A stretch of DNA of 37,163 nt, taken from positions 1 through 37,163 of the forward strand of contig JBNKVT010000049.1 in the NCBI GenBank assembly GCA_050299335.1, written 5' to 3'. The notes under the pieces were generated by a model. That model was not told where the DNA came from and made no database searches. It was given only the letters and a program-made list of their open reading frames with translations. Source of the stretch: JBNKVT01 sp050299335. GTDB lineage: Bacteria; Pseudomonadota; Alphaproteobacteria; Rhodobacterales; Rhodobacteraceae. The translations under genes were made by a program, and so were the position numbers. Positions 9,068 through 17,492 of the stretch are shown one piece after another (position 1 is the stretch's first letter; the number at the start of each line of letters is the position of its first letter).

Positions 9068-10048
9068 ATGAAACTGCTGCTGACAGGAGCGACCGGGAAA
9101 GTCGGGCAGAATTTCCTGCCCCGGTTCCTCGCGTCAGAACGCTTCGCGGACTGGTCGGTGGTCGCGCTCTGCAACAACCGGACGATCCCAGAATCGGCAC
9201 GCGTCCAGGTGGTCAAGGGCTCGCTCGCCGATGCCGCGACCCTGAAAACCGCGCTCAATGGTGTCAGCCACGTCCTGCATATGGCAGCGGTCAAGGAAAG
9301 CCCCGACATGGCCATCGATGTGGCGGTCAAGGGCATGTTCCTGATGCTGGAGGAATTCCGCGTCTCGCCGACCGCGACGCAATTCATTCTCATCGGCGGC
9401 GACTGTTCGGTCGGCCATATCTTCCACGATTATGACGGTCCGGTCACCGAGGCCTCGCCTCGCCGCGCCTATCCGGGCTGCTATGCGCTGACCAAGGTGC
9501 TCGAAGAGGTGATGCTGGAGCAATACGGGATCCAGTACGGGCTGAACGGCTGTATCCTCCGCGCGCCCTGGATCATGGAAAAGGACGATTTCCGCTATGC
9601 GCTCAGTTTCGGCCCCGACCAGTTCGGCGGCCCGCTCTGGCCCGAGCTGATCGGCGAGGAGGCAACCCGCCGTCACGCCGAAGCCGGTGCCGTGCCCTTG
9701 ATGCGCGATGCGACCGGGGAGCCGCTGAAGCGCAATTTCGTTCATGTCAGCGATCTCGTCGGCGCCATCCTCGCCGCGCTCGACAACCCGAAGGCCGAGG
9801 GCGAGATGTTCAATATCAGCATGACCGAACCGATGGATTACGGCGAGGCCGCCGCCATCATCAACCGCAAATACGGGGCACCGGTGGCCGAGATCGCCAC
9901 GCCCTATCATTCCAACCGGCTGGACAATTCCAAGGCGCGCGCGCAACTTGGGTGGACGCCGGTGATTGACCTTGAGGCGCTTATCGAGCAAGCATGGGCC
10001 TATCAGCGGGGGTCCGAAGACCCGCGTAAAATCTGGTATCCGGGATAG
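9068..10048 (+). CDS. NAD(P)-dependent epimerase/dehydratase (extended SDR)
   Basis: A 326-residue protein with the Rossmann fingerprint TGATGKVGQ at residues 6-14 and the catalytic YALTK (tyrosine and lysine of YxxxK) near residue 140, both diagnostic of extended short-chain dehydrogenases. Such enzymes oxidise or epimerise sugars, sugar acids or nucleotide sugars. GGGAG precedes the ATG. It is the first gene of a plus-strand pair with a sugar-binding protein 48 bases downstream and is divergent from that importer's ATPase and permease, so it probably acts on the imported sugar. The substrate cannot be assigned. Confidence 0.85.
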   Translation: MKLLLTGATGKVGQNFLPRFLASERFADWSVVALCNNRTIPESARVQVVKGSLADAATLKTALNGVSHVLHMAAVKESPDMAIDVAVKGMFLMLEEFRVSPTATQFILIGGDCSVGHIFHDYDGPVTEASPRRAYPGCYALTKVLEEVMLEQYGIQYGLNGCILRAPWIMEKDDFRYALSFGPDQFGGPLWPELIGEEATRRHAEAGAVPLMRDATGEPLKRNFVHVSDLVGAILAALDNPKAEGEMFNISMTEPMDYGEAAAIINRKYGAPVAEIATPYHSNRLDNSKARAQLGWTPVIDLEALIEQAWAYQRGSEDPRKIWYPG

Positions 10049-10096
10049 TGGGCCACAGAGCCGCCGGGACCGAACACACCTTAGGGAGGTAAGACT

Positions 10097-11089
10097 TTGA
10101 AACGTAAACTGATGCTTCTGACTGGCGCGGCTGCCATGGCAGTTTCGGCGGGGGCCACGCTGGCCCAGGACAAGCAGACCCTGGCCATCGTGGTCAAGGG
10201 CCTCGACAACCCGTTCTTCGAGCAGATCAATCTCGGCTGCCAAGAGTGGATGGCCAACAACCCCGACAGCGAGTACGAATGTCTCTATACCGGCCCGGCC
10301 TCTTCGGCGGACGAAGCCGGCGAGGTGCAGATCGTCGATGACCTCCTGACCAAGGGTGTCGCCGCGATCGCCATTTCGCCGTCGAACGCACCGGCCATGG
10401 CCAACCGCGTTCGTGAAATCGCGCCCGACGTGCCGGTGATGACGGTCGATGCCGACTTCCTGGCCGAAGACCGCGACATCCGGGCCACCTATCTCGGCAC
10501 CGACAACTACCTGATGGGCGTCAAGATGGCCGAAGAAGCCATGAAGCTGAAGCCCGAGGGCGGTTCCGTCTGCCTGCAGCTCGGCAACGTGGCGGCTGAC
10601 AACATCAATGCCCGTGCGCAGGGTTTCCGCGACACCGCGGGCGGTGCCGAAGGCATTGACCGTCTGGCTGGCGAAAACGGCTGGTCCGAGATCGAAGGCT
10701 GCCCGGTCTTCACCAATGACCAGGCCGACCTTGCCAACCAGCAGATGTCGGATGTCTTCATCGCCAATCCCGATCTGGACGCCTTCATCCTCGTCGGCGG
10801 CTGGGCCCAGTTCGCCCCGCAGGCCTATGCGCAGGTGACCGACCAGGTGATGGACAAGCTGGAATCCCAGGAGCTGATCATCATCGCCGGCGACACGCTG
10901 CCGCCGCAGACCAAGGCCTTCCGCGAAGGCCGGTCCCACGCCCAGGTCGGCCAGCGCCCCTTCGAGATGGGCCTGAAATCACCTGACGTGATGATCCAGC
11001 TGATCAATGGCGAAGATGTCGCCGACCCGCTCTATACCGGGCTCGATGTCTGCAACCAGGACGATCCGGGCTTCTGCGCGGATAACTGA
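10097..11089 (+). CDS. Sugar ABC transporter, periplasmic binding protein (second importer)
   Basis: A 330-residue RbsB-type binding protein. The start is a TTG at 10097, chosen because GGGAGGT ends 6 bases upstream and it gives a proper signal peptide (cleavage after LA, residue 23). The mature part begins QDKQTLAIVVKGLDNPFF, a typical first strand of monosaccharide-binding proteins. Several cysteines in the mature chain (near residues 48, 62, 158 and the C-terminus) could form disulfides in the periplasm. It lacks a linked ATPase on this strand and is presumably served by the divergent genes at 7170-8916. Confidence 0.92.
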   Translation: MKRKLMLLTGAAAMAVSAGATLAQDKQTLAIVVKGLDNPFFEQINLGCQEWMANNPDSEYECLYTGPASSADEAGEVQIVDDLLTKGVAAIAISPSNAPAMANRVREIAPDVPVMTVDADFLAEDRDIRATYLGTDNYLMGVKMAEEAMKLKPEGGSVCLQLGNVAADNINARAQGFRDTAGGAEGIDRLAGENGWSEIEGCPVFTNDQADLANQQMSDVFIANPDLDAFILVGGWAQFAPQAYAQVTDQVMDKLESQELIIIAGDTLPPQTKAFREGRSHAQVGQRPFEMGLKSPDVMIQLINGEDVADPLYTGLDVCNQDDPGFCADN

Positions 11090-11113
11090 TCGCGCAACGT
11101 CTATGTAATGCCG

Positions 11114-11143
11114 GAAAGGGCGGGCCAGTCGGTCCGCCCTTTC
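11114..11143 (+). terminator. Terminator of the epimerase/binding-protein operon
   Basis: Ten-bp arms GAAAGGGCGG/CCGCCCTTTC with a 10-base loop, 25 bases after the stop, followed by TGT. The T-run is mainly inside the stem, so termination may be partial. Confidence 0.7.
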
Positions 11144-11173
11144 TGTAATCGGATCGAGGCCGATCCACAATAT

Positions 11174-11274
11174 CCCGTAGGGTGCGTGCTCCGCACGCAC
11201 CATCCGCCTTGGGGACCGGGAAGCCAGCGCGTATTTCCTTGGGGAATGGTGCGTGAAATCACGCACCCTACGGG
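11174..11274. repeat. Paired REP-like palindromes (GTAGGGTGCGTG type)
   Basis: Two hairpins, GGTGCGTGC/GCACGCACC (11181-11201) and GGTGCGTG/CACGCACC (11248-11267), face each other. The outer 15 bases, CCCGTAGGGTGCGTG at the left and their reverse complement at the right, also pair, making a roughly 100-bp cruciform-capable unit between the convergent binding-protein and trmB genes. This is the paired, BIME-like arrangement of bacterial REP sequences. Confidence 0.8.
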
Positions 11275-11301
11275 CTCACCGGACAACCTGTGCGCGGCCC
11301 G

Positions 11302-12021
11302 TTACCGTCTGACGAAGGTCATGTAATGGGCCACCCGCCCTTCGCGCAGGGCCTTGGCCTCGTAACGGGTGCGGTGCCAGTCGGACCAGGGGGTCCGCCA
11401 GTCTTCCGGCCCTTCCGCTTCCCAGGTGAAGTCCTCCCTGGCCAGCATCTGCTCCAGCGTCTGGCGCACATAGTCGCCGATATCGGTGGCGACATGAAAG
11501 CGCGCGCCGGAGGTCAGAAGCGCGGCCAGCGGGTCGAGATGCTCGGGTGTGACGAAGCGCCGGTTGTGGTGGCGGGTCTTCGGCCAGGGATCGGGATAGA
11601 GCAGGAAGGCCCGCGAGACCGAGGCCGGGGGCAGCACGTCGAACAGATCGCGGGCGTCGCCGGGATGCAGGCGGATGTTCCCAAGGCCCGCCTCGGCGAT
11701 TCGCGGGACCAGGGCCGCGACGCCGTTGATATAGGGCTCGCAGCCGATGAAATCCGTGTCGGGATTGTCCTTCGCCAGCGCCAGAAGGTGCTCGCCCGAC
11801 CCGAAGCCGATTTCCAGCCAGAGCGGTGCGTTCCGGGCAAAGAGCGCCATCACGTCAACCGGCACACGGTCCGGATTTTCGGCGATTTCGACCCCCGGCA
11901 CCTTCAGCCCCGGCAGGGTGTTTTCCATATGCGCCACCTGCCCCTTGCGGAGCTTCTTGCCAAAGCGGCGGCCGTGGAAATTGCGCCATGCGCCCTTGGG
12001 AGAGGTCTCGGGATCGGTCAT
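11302..12021 (-). CDS. trmB: tRNA (guanine-N7-)-methyltransferase
   Basis: A 239-residue SAM-dependent methyltransferase that makes m7G46 in tRNA. It shows the SAM-binding LEIGFGSGEHLLALA (near residue 70), an acidic E in GCEPY, and the family signature YPDPWPKTRHHNRRF near residue 145. I take the ATG at 12021; longer frames extend antisense through lnt and are not plausible. It begins 9 bases after the lnt stop, so it is the last gene of the miaB-to-trmB block. Length agrees with the family. Confidence 0.95.
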   Translation of the reverse strand: MTDPETSPKGAWRNFHGRRFGKKLRKGQVAHMENTLPGLKVPGVEIAENPDRVPVDVMALFARNAPLWLEIGFGSGEHLLALAKDNPDTDFIGCEPYINGVAALVPRIAEAGLGNIRLHPGDARDLFDVLPPASVSRAFLLYPDPWPKTRHHNRRFVTPEHLDPLAALLTSGARFHVATDIGDYVRQTLEQMLAREDFTWEAEGPEDWRTPWSDWHRTRYEAKALREGRVAHYMTFVRR

Positions 12022-12029
12022 CGGGACGG

Positions 12030-13532
12030 TCAGCCTTGTCTGCGGGTTCGGACCACGCAGATACCAAAAAGCGCCAGTGCTGCAAGCACCGATGGCCAGT
12101 CGCCGGTCCTTGAATAGAGGGTGGGCGGCAGGGCTGAGGGGAGGAGGGCGTCGAGATAGCCTTCCTCGTTCAGCGGCAGCGACGCGGTGATCCGACCCAT
12201 CGGATCGATCATCGCCGAAATGCCGGTATTGGCCGAACGTGCCACCGGCAGGCCGAACTCGATGGCGCGCAGGCGGGTCTGGGCGAGATGCTGATAGGGG
12301 CCGGAAAAGGCGCCGAACCAGGCATCGTTGGTCAGGTGGACCAGCCATTCGGGGCGCTGTGCCTGGCGGATCTCGCCGGGGAAGATCATCTCGTAACAGA
12401 TCAGCGGGATGAAGGGCGGGGCGGGGGTGGTGTCGATCCGCGCCGGGCCGGAGCCGGGGGAGAACCCATTGAGCGACTGACCGGCGAGGCTGGTGATGCC
12501 GAATTGCCGGAAGAAGTCGGAAAATGGGATGTATTCGCCGAAGGGGACAAGATGGTGCTTGTCGTATGCGGCGAGGACCGCGCCGTCCGGTCCGAGAACG
12601 GCGAGGGAGTTGTACCAGCGGCGGGCTTCGTCGACGCGGCGGATGCCGAGGATGACTGTGGTCCCGGGGCCTGCAATCCCGGCGATATTGGCCTGCAGGT
12701 CGGGGCGGTCATGCATCAGGAACGGCACGGCGGCCTCTGGCCAGAGGGTGATGTCGGGGCGGGGGCCGCCGCCGGCGGCGGTGAGGCGGAGCTGGCGTTC
12801 ATAGAAAACGGCGGCCATCTCGGGGCGCCACTTCTGGTCCTGCGGGGCGTTGGGCTGGATCAGGCGGACGAGAACCGGCGTGTCGCGCCGAGGTAGTTCA
12901 GCGTTCAACCTGTTCCAGCCAAAGGTCCATCCCGCGCCGACCAATACCACCGCCAACATGGCGGGAAGCGGACGCCGGAGGGCCAGCAGCCCGGCGGTGG
13001 CGAGGGTCAGGAGGGTCAGGCCATGGGCGCCGGTCAGGGAGGCGAGCTGGATCACCGAGGTCTCGGCCCAGGCATGCGAGATCATGGCCCAGGGAAAGCC
13101 GGTGAGGATTTGGGCGCGGAGGAACTCGGCCAAGGTCAGGGCGGCGGCAAGCGCCAGCGGAAGACCGGCGGCGAATCGCCGGGCAACCAGGGCGGCCCCC
13201 ATCCAGAACAGCGCCAGTCCCACCGACATGAAGACCAGCGCGAAGGGCGCCATCCAGCCGTGGCGGGGGATGTCGATGAGGAACGGCTCGACGATCCAGT
13301 GCAGCGAGGTGGCGAAATAGCCGGTCCCGGCGACGAGGCCGATCCAGGCGGCGCGTCTCAGACCGGGGGCACGACCGAGGAGGATGCAGAGCAGCGGAAA
13401 CCCGGCGAAGACCAGGACCGGCAGCGAAAACGGCGCCTGTCCCAGCGCCATCAGCACCCCGGACAGAAGGGCCAGTCCGGCAGCGGGCCAGCGGCGGTCG
13501 ATTGCCAAAGGCACCCCTGTCCCCCCGGTCAC
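12030..13532 (-). CDS. lnt: Apolipoprotein N-acyltransferase
   Basis: A 500-residue inner-membrane enzyme that adds the third acyl chain to lipoproteins at the periplasmic face. Several N-terminal membrane segments are followed by a nitrilase-like domain carrying the expected catalytic residues: Glu in LWPEAAVPF, Lys in YDKHHLVPFGEY and Cys in PLICYEMIFP. One more hydrophobic segment closes the protein. The start is a GTG at 13532, 3 bases after the corC stop, implying translational coupling. Length is typical. Confidence 0.95.
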   Translation of the reverse strand: MTGGTGVPLAIDRRWPAAGLALLSGVLMALGQAPFSLPVLVFAGFPLLCILLGRAPGLRRAAWIGLVAGTGYFATSLHWIVEPFLIDIPRHGWMAPFALVFMSVGLALFWMGAALVARRFAAGLPLALAAALTLAEFLRAQILTGFPWAMISHAWAETSVIQLASLTGAHGLTLLTLATAGLLALRRPLPAMLAVVLVGAGWTFGWNRLNAELPRRDTPVLVRLIQPNAPQDQKWRPEMAAVFYERQLRLTAAGGGPRPDITLWPEAAVPFLMHDRPDLQANIAGIAGPGTTVILGIRRVDEARRWYNSLAVLGPDGAVLAAYDKHHLVPFGEYIPFSDFFRQFGITSLAGQSLNGFSPGSGPARIDTTPAPPFIPLICYEMIFPGEIRQAQRPEWLVHLTNDAWFGAFSGPYQHLAQTRLRAIEFGLPVARSANTGISAMIDPMGRITASLPLNEEGYLDALLPSALPPTLYSRTGDWPSVLAALALFGICVVRTRRQG

Positions 13533-13535
13533 ACC

Positions 13536-14450
13536 CTATTCCGCCGCCTTGTCCAAGGGCTTGGCACCGTTGATCCGCACGCGCAGGCGCTTGACCATGC
13601 GGGGGTCGGCGTCGAGAATCTCGAATTCGTGGCCCTGCTCGTCGCGGATCACCTCGCCGCGCAGTGGCACCCGGCCGGTCAGCATGAAGACGAGACCGCC
13701 GAGCGTGTCGACCTCCTCGTCGAGCGTATCCGACAAAAGGTCCACCCCGGCGACCTTTTCGAATTCTTCCAGCGGGGCACGGGAGTTGCAGACATAGACG
13801 CCCGGGCCTTCCTCGACCCAGAGATCGCCCTCTTCGGCGTCGTGCTCGTCGGCGATCTCGCCGACGATTTCCTCCACCAGGTCCTCGATCGTCACCAGCC
13901 CGTCAACGCCGCCATATTCGTCGATAACGAGCGCCATGTGGATGCGCGCGCTTTGCATCTTCTGCAGCAGCACCCCGACGGACATCGATGGCGGCACATA
14001 GAGGAGGGGCCGCAAAAGCGTCTTGATATCAAAGGCATCGAGGTCGTGGCCGTTGAAGCCGTAGCGCAGGGCGAGGTCCTTGAGATGGACGAAGCCCAGG
14101 GGATTGTCGAGCGTGTCGGAATAGATCGGCAGCCGCGAATAGGTCGAGGACCGGAACGCCTCGACCGCGTCGGTCAGGGTGGCGCTGTCGGCAAGGGCAA
14201 CGATATCGGCGCGCGGGACCGAGACATCGTCGATCCTCGTATCGCGCATGTTGCGGATATTGACCAGCATCTCGCGGGCGCCCCGGTTCGCGGCGGCCAG
14301 CTCGGACAGGGTGCCATGACCCCTTGGCGGCTGTTCCTCGTCTTCCTCGCGCCGGAACAGGCGCTGGAAGAGGCTGATAGACGGAGGTTCGCTACTGTCG
14401 GAAACACTGTCCGCGCCGTCATCCGAAGACGGATCGGGCTTGTCACTCAT
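13536..14450 (-). CDS. CorC/HlyC-type CBS-domain protein
   Basis: A 304-residue soluble protein: a CBS pair in the middle (including VPRADIVALADSATLTDA and the second repeat around MALVIDEYGGVDGLVT), an acidic EEIVGEIADEHD stretch, and a C-terminal CorC/HlyC transporter-associated domain. It lacks the DUF21 membrane domain and so is of the YbeX/CorC type, linked in Enterobacteria to magnesium/cobalt efflux and ribosome biology. I start it at 14450, just after the ybeY stop. Its place between ybeY and lnt is conserved in Proteobacteria. Confidence 0.92.
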   Translation of the reverse strand: MSDKPDPSSDDGADSVSDSSEPPSISLFQRLFRREEDEEQPPRGHGTLSELAAANRGAREMLVNIRNMRDTRIDDVSVPRADIVALADSATLTDAVEAFRSSTYSRLPIYSDTLDNPLGFVHLKDLALRYGFNGHDLDAFDIKTLLRPLLYVPPSMSVGVLLQKMQSARIHMALVIDEYGGVDGLVTIEDLVEEIVGEIADEHDAEEGDLWVEEGPGVYVCNSRAPLEEFEKVAGVDLLSDTLDEEVDTLGGLVFMLTGRVPLRGEVIRDEQGHEFEILDADPRMVKRLRVRINGAKPLDKAAE

Positions 14451-14454
14451 CGGT

Positions 14455-14982
14455 TTATTCCGCGTCATCATCGTTGTTGTCATTCGAATATGGGTTGCCG
14501 AGACCCAGTCTGGCAAGAGCTTTGATCTCCAGCCCTTCCATCAGCGTGGCATCGGTGTCGGTTTCGTGATCGTAGCCCAGAAGGTGTAACGTTGCGTGAA
14601 CGAGCAGATGGGTGACATGGGCCTCAAGGTCAAGCCCCGCTGTTGCTGCTTCCTTGGCTGTGGTCTCAAAGGCGATGGCAATGTCGCCGAGAAAGCCCAA
14701 GGGCGGCTGGGCGGGTTGGCCGCCGGGGGTCGCGGGGGCGAGGTCGGTGGCGGGCCAGGACAGGACGTTGGTCGGCTGATCCTTGCCGCGGAAGCCCGCA
14801 TTGAGTTCGCGGATGCGGGCGTCGCTGCAGGCGAGGAGGCTGATTTCGAAGTCGTCAGTCTCCAGTTCGAAGTCCGTCAGCACGGTCCGGGCAGCGCGGT
14901 CGGCGATTTGGTTGAGATTTAAATCATCCCACCGCGAATCCTCGCTGACGAGATCGACAAGCACCGGGATTTCAGGCGTCAC
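14455..14982 (-). CDS. ybeY: Endoribonuclease / rRNA maturation factor YbeY
   Basis: A 175-residue metalloprotein involved in 16S rRNA 3'-end maturation and ribosome quality control. The zinc site HATLHLLGYDH (three histidines of HxxxHxxxxxH) lies near residue 135, preceded by the family stretch NVLSWPA. I chose the GTG at 14982, which overlaps the phoH stop by 11 bases; a longer frame to 15072 would intrude into phoH. The acidic C-terminal tail (about SNDNNDDDAE) is unusually Asp-rich. Confidence 0.93.
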   Translation of the reverse strand: MTPEIPVLVDLVSEDSRWDDLNLNQIADRAARTVLTDFELETDDFEISLLACSDARIRELNAGFRGKDQPTNVLSWPATDLAPATPGGQPAQPPLGFLGDIAIAFETTAKEAATAGLDLEAHVTHLLVHATLHLLGYDHETDTDATLMEGLEIKALARLGLGNPYSNDNNDDDAE

Positions 14983-15991
14983 TGTTTTCGTAAGCCTCGA
15001 TGATCCGCGCCACCAGCTTGTGCCGGACGACGTCGCGGGAGGTGAACCGCGCGAAGCCGATGCCCTCGACATCGGCCAGTAGGCGTTCGGTCTCGACGAG
15101 GCCCGAAAGCTGGCCCTTGGGCAGGTCGATCTGGGTCATGTCGCCGGTCACCGCCATCCGCGAGCCCTCTCCGAGACGGGTCAGGAACATCTTCATCTGC
15201 ATCGAAGTGGCGTTCTGCGCCTCGTCCAGCACCACATAGGCCCGCGACAGGGTCCGCCCGCGCATGAAGGCCAAGGGCGCGATTTCAATCTGTTTTTCCT
15301 CGATCAGACGCACCACCTGCTTCGACGGCAGGAAGTCGTTCAGGGCGTCGTAAAGCGGCTGCATGTAAGGATCGACCTTCTCCTTCATGTCGCCGGGAAG
15401 GAAGCCGAGCCGTTCCCCGGCCTCGACGGCGGGACGCGACAGGATGATGCGGTCGACATGGCCGTCGATGAACATCGACACGGCGACGGCGACGGCGAGA
15501 TAGGTCTTGCCGGTGCCGGCGGGGCCGATGCCAAAGACCAGCTCGTTGGAATAGAGCGCCCGGACATAGGCCTTCTGGGCCGTGCTGCGCGGTTCGATCA
15601 GCTTCTTGCGGGTGCGGATCTCAACTGGTTCACCATTGAACATATCCGGCTGACTGGCCGGGTCGGCGGCGCTGTCCTCCTCGGCCCCCATGCGGATCGC
15701 GCCATCGATGACGCCGGTATCGACCGGCTTGCCCTGTTCGAGCCGCTGATAGAGATGGGTCAGGATCTCGGCGGCACGGGCGCGTTCTGCCTCGCCACCA
15801 TGCAGAACCAGTTCGTTTCCGCGCCGGGCGATCATCAGCCCTAATCCCTGCTCGATCTGCGCGAGATTGCGGTCGAACTCGCCGCAAAGCTCGATCAGGA
15901 GGCGGTTATCGGGGAAACTCAGCCCGGTTTCGGGGGCGTCGCCATCGGAGGGGTCGGTGGCCGGGGTCGCCAGGTTCATTTCGTCAGGCAT
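14972..15991 (-). CDS. phoH: PhoH-like ATPase
   Basis: A 339-residue cytoplasmic P-loop protein. An N-terminal KH-like part is followed by Walker A GIGPAGTGKT, a Walker B-like YVVLDEAQN and a TGD motif (VTGDMTQIDLPKGQ). PhoH/YbeZ proteins work with YbeY in RNA metabolism, and the two genes overlap here. I prefer the ATG at 15991 over 16024; the first 11 residues of the longer form look unlike the family. It lies 66 bases after the miaB stop on the same strand. Confidence 0.93.
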   Translation of the reverse strand: MPDEMNLATPATDPSDGDAPETGLSFPDNRLLIELCGEFDRNLAQIEQGLGLMIARRGNELVLHGGEAERARAAEILTHLYQRLEQGKPVDTGVIDGAIRMGAEEDSAADPASQPDMFNGEPVEIRTRKKLIEPRSTAQKAYVRALYSNELVFGIGPAGTGKTYLAVAVAVSMFIDGHVDRIILSRPAVEAGERLGFLPGDMKEKVDPYMQPLYDALNDFLPSKQVVRLIEEKQIEIAPLAFMRGRTLSRAYVVLDEAQNATSMQMKMFLTRLGEGSRMAVTGDMTQIDLPKGQLSGLVETERLLADVEGIGFARFTSRDVVRHKLVARIIEAYENSDA

Positions 15992-16057
15992 GGGGTGTGC
16001 TGCATGGACAAAAGCGTGCCGCAAGCCGGGGCGGGACGCAAGAAAAACATACGACCA

Positions 16058-17401
16058 TCAGGCGAAAACCGCCTCTTCCCCGGCCAGTGAATTGGGACCG
16101 GCCTGCGAGATGCGAACCTCGACGATTTCACCGACGCGTGTGGGGTCGGCCTGAAGATGGACGGCCTGCAGCCACGGCGAACGGCCGACCATCTGGCCCG
16201 GCATTCGCCCTGGTTTCTCGATCAGGACCGGTATCGTGCGGCCGATCATGCTGTCCTGAAACGCGTGCTGATGTTCGGTCAGGAGCGCCTGAAGCCGTTG
16301 CAACCGCTCGGATTTCTCAGCCTCAGGCACCTCCGTCCTGTCGGCGGCGGGGGTGCCGGGGCGGGCGGAATACTTGAAGGAATAGGCCTGGGCGTAGCGG
16401 ACCGATTCACAAAGTGCGAGGGTGGCCTCGAAATCCGCCTCCTCCTCGCCGGGGAAGCCGACGATGAAGTCGCCCGACATGGCGATGTCGGGCCGCGCGG
16501 CGCGGATACGGTCGATGAGGCGGAGATAACCCTCCGCCGTATGCCGCCGGTTCATCGCCTTCAGCACCTTGTCCGAGCCCGACTGTACCGGCAGATGCAG
16601 ATAGGGCATCAGCTTATCCACATCGGCGAAGGCCGCGATCAGGTCGTCGGACATGTCGTTCGGATGCGAAGTGGTGAAGCGCAGCCGCTCGATGCCGTCG
16701 ATCCGGGCCAGTTCGCGGATCAGACGGGCCAGCGACCAGTCGCTGTCGGCGCCGCGCCCGTGATAGGCGTTGACGTTCTGGCCGAGGAGGGTGATTTCGA
16801 CCACGCCGCGTTCGGCAAGGTCGCGGGCTTCGGCCAGCAGACGCTCGGGCGGGCGCGAAACCTCGGCGCCGCGGGTATAGGGCACCACGCAGAAGGCGCA
16901 GAACTTGTCGCAGCCCTCCTGGACGGTCAGAAACGCCGTCGGGGCACGGCGCGCCTTGGGGCCGCGCGGCAGATGGTCGAACTTGTCCTCTTCCGGAAAG
17001 TCGGTATCGACGGCACGGGTGCCGCCCTTCGTCTTCGCCAGCATCTCGGGCAGGCGGTGATAAGCCTGGGGGCCGACGACGAGATCGACCATGGGCTGGC
17101 GGCGGATGATTTCCTCGCCCTCGGCCTGGGCGACGCAGCCGGCGACGCCGATCTTCAGATCGGGGCGGGCGGCTTTGAGATCGCGGTAGCGGCCCAGTTC
17201 CGAATAGACCTTTTCGGCGGCCTTCTCGCGGATATGACAGGTGTTCAGGAGGATCAGGTCGGCATCCTCTGGCCGGTCGGTCGCCATATAGCCGTCGGCC
17301 CCCAGAGCGTCGGGGCCGAGCGCGTCGGTCATCCTCTCGCTGTCATAGACATTCATCTGACAGCCATAGGTCTTGACGAAGAGCTTCTTCGGCGCGGGCA
17401 T
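16058..17401 (-). CDS. miaB: tRNA-2-methylthio-N6-dimethylallyladenosine synthase
   Basis: A 447-residue radical-SAM methylthiotransferase that converts i6A37 to ms2i6A37 in tRNA. The N-terminal UPF0004 domain carries three cluster cysteines (in YGCQMN, LLNTCHIREK and VAGCVAQAEG). The radical-SAM CxxxCxxC is CDKFCAFC near residue 165, and a TRAM domain ends the protein. It heads the minus-strand block miaB-phoH-ybeY-corC-lnt-trmB. Length and motifs are complete. Confidence 0.96.
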   Translation of the reverse strand: MPAPKKLFVKTYGCQMNVYDSERMTDALGPDALGADGYMATDRPEDADLILLNTCHIREKAAEKVYSELGRYRDLKAARPDLKIGVAGCVAQAEGEEIIRRQPMVDLVVGPQAYHRLPEMLAKTKGGTRAVDTDFPEEDKFDHLPRGPKARRAPTAFLTVQEGCDKFCAFCVVPYTRGAEVSRPPERLLAEARDLAERGVVEITLLGQNVNAYHGRGADSDWSLARLIRELARIDGIERLRFTTSHPNDMSDDLIAAFADVDKLMPYLHLPVQSGSDKVLKAMNRRHTAEGYLRLIDRIRAARPDIAMSGDFIVGFPGEEEADFEATLALCESVRYAQAYSFKYSARPGTPAADRTEVPEAEKSERLQRLQALLTEHQHAFQDSMIGRTIPVLIEKPGRMPGQMVGRSPWLQAVHLQADPTRVGEIVEVRISQAGPNSLAGEEAVFA

Positions 17402-17422
17402 CGCGGTTCCTCAAATGCAAAA

Positions 17423-17442
17423 CGCCCGGATTGCTCCGGGCG
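17423..17442 (-). terminator. Terminator of the MucR-type gene
   Basis: Eight-bp arms CGCCCGGA/TCCGGGCG with a 4-base loop, followed in the minus direction by TTTTGCATTT. It lies 50 bases beyond the regulator stop and 22 bases ahead of miaB, separating the two. Confidence 0.8.
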
Positions 17443-17492
17443 CTGGTCTCATACTGCAATCATGGCCGTCACGCAACGGCCATGGGCCGGTG

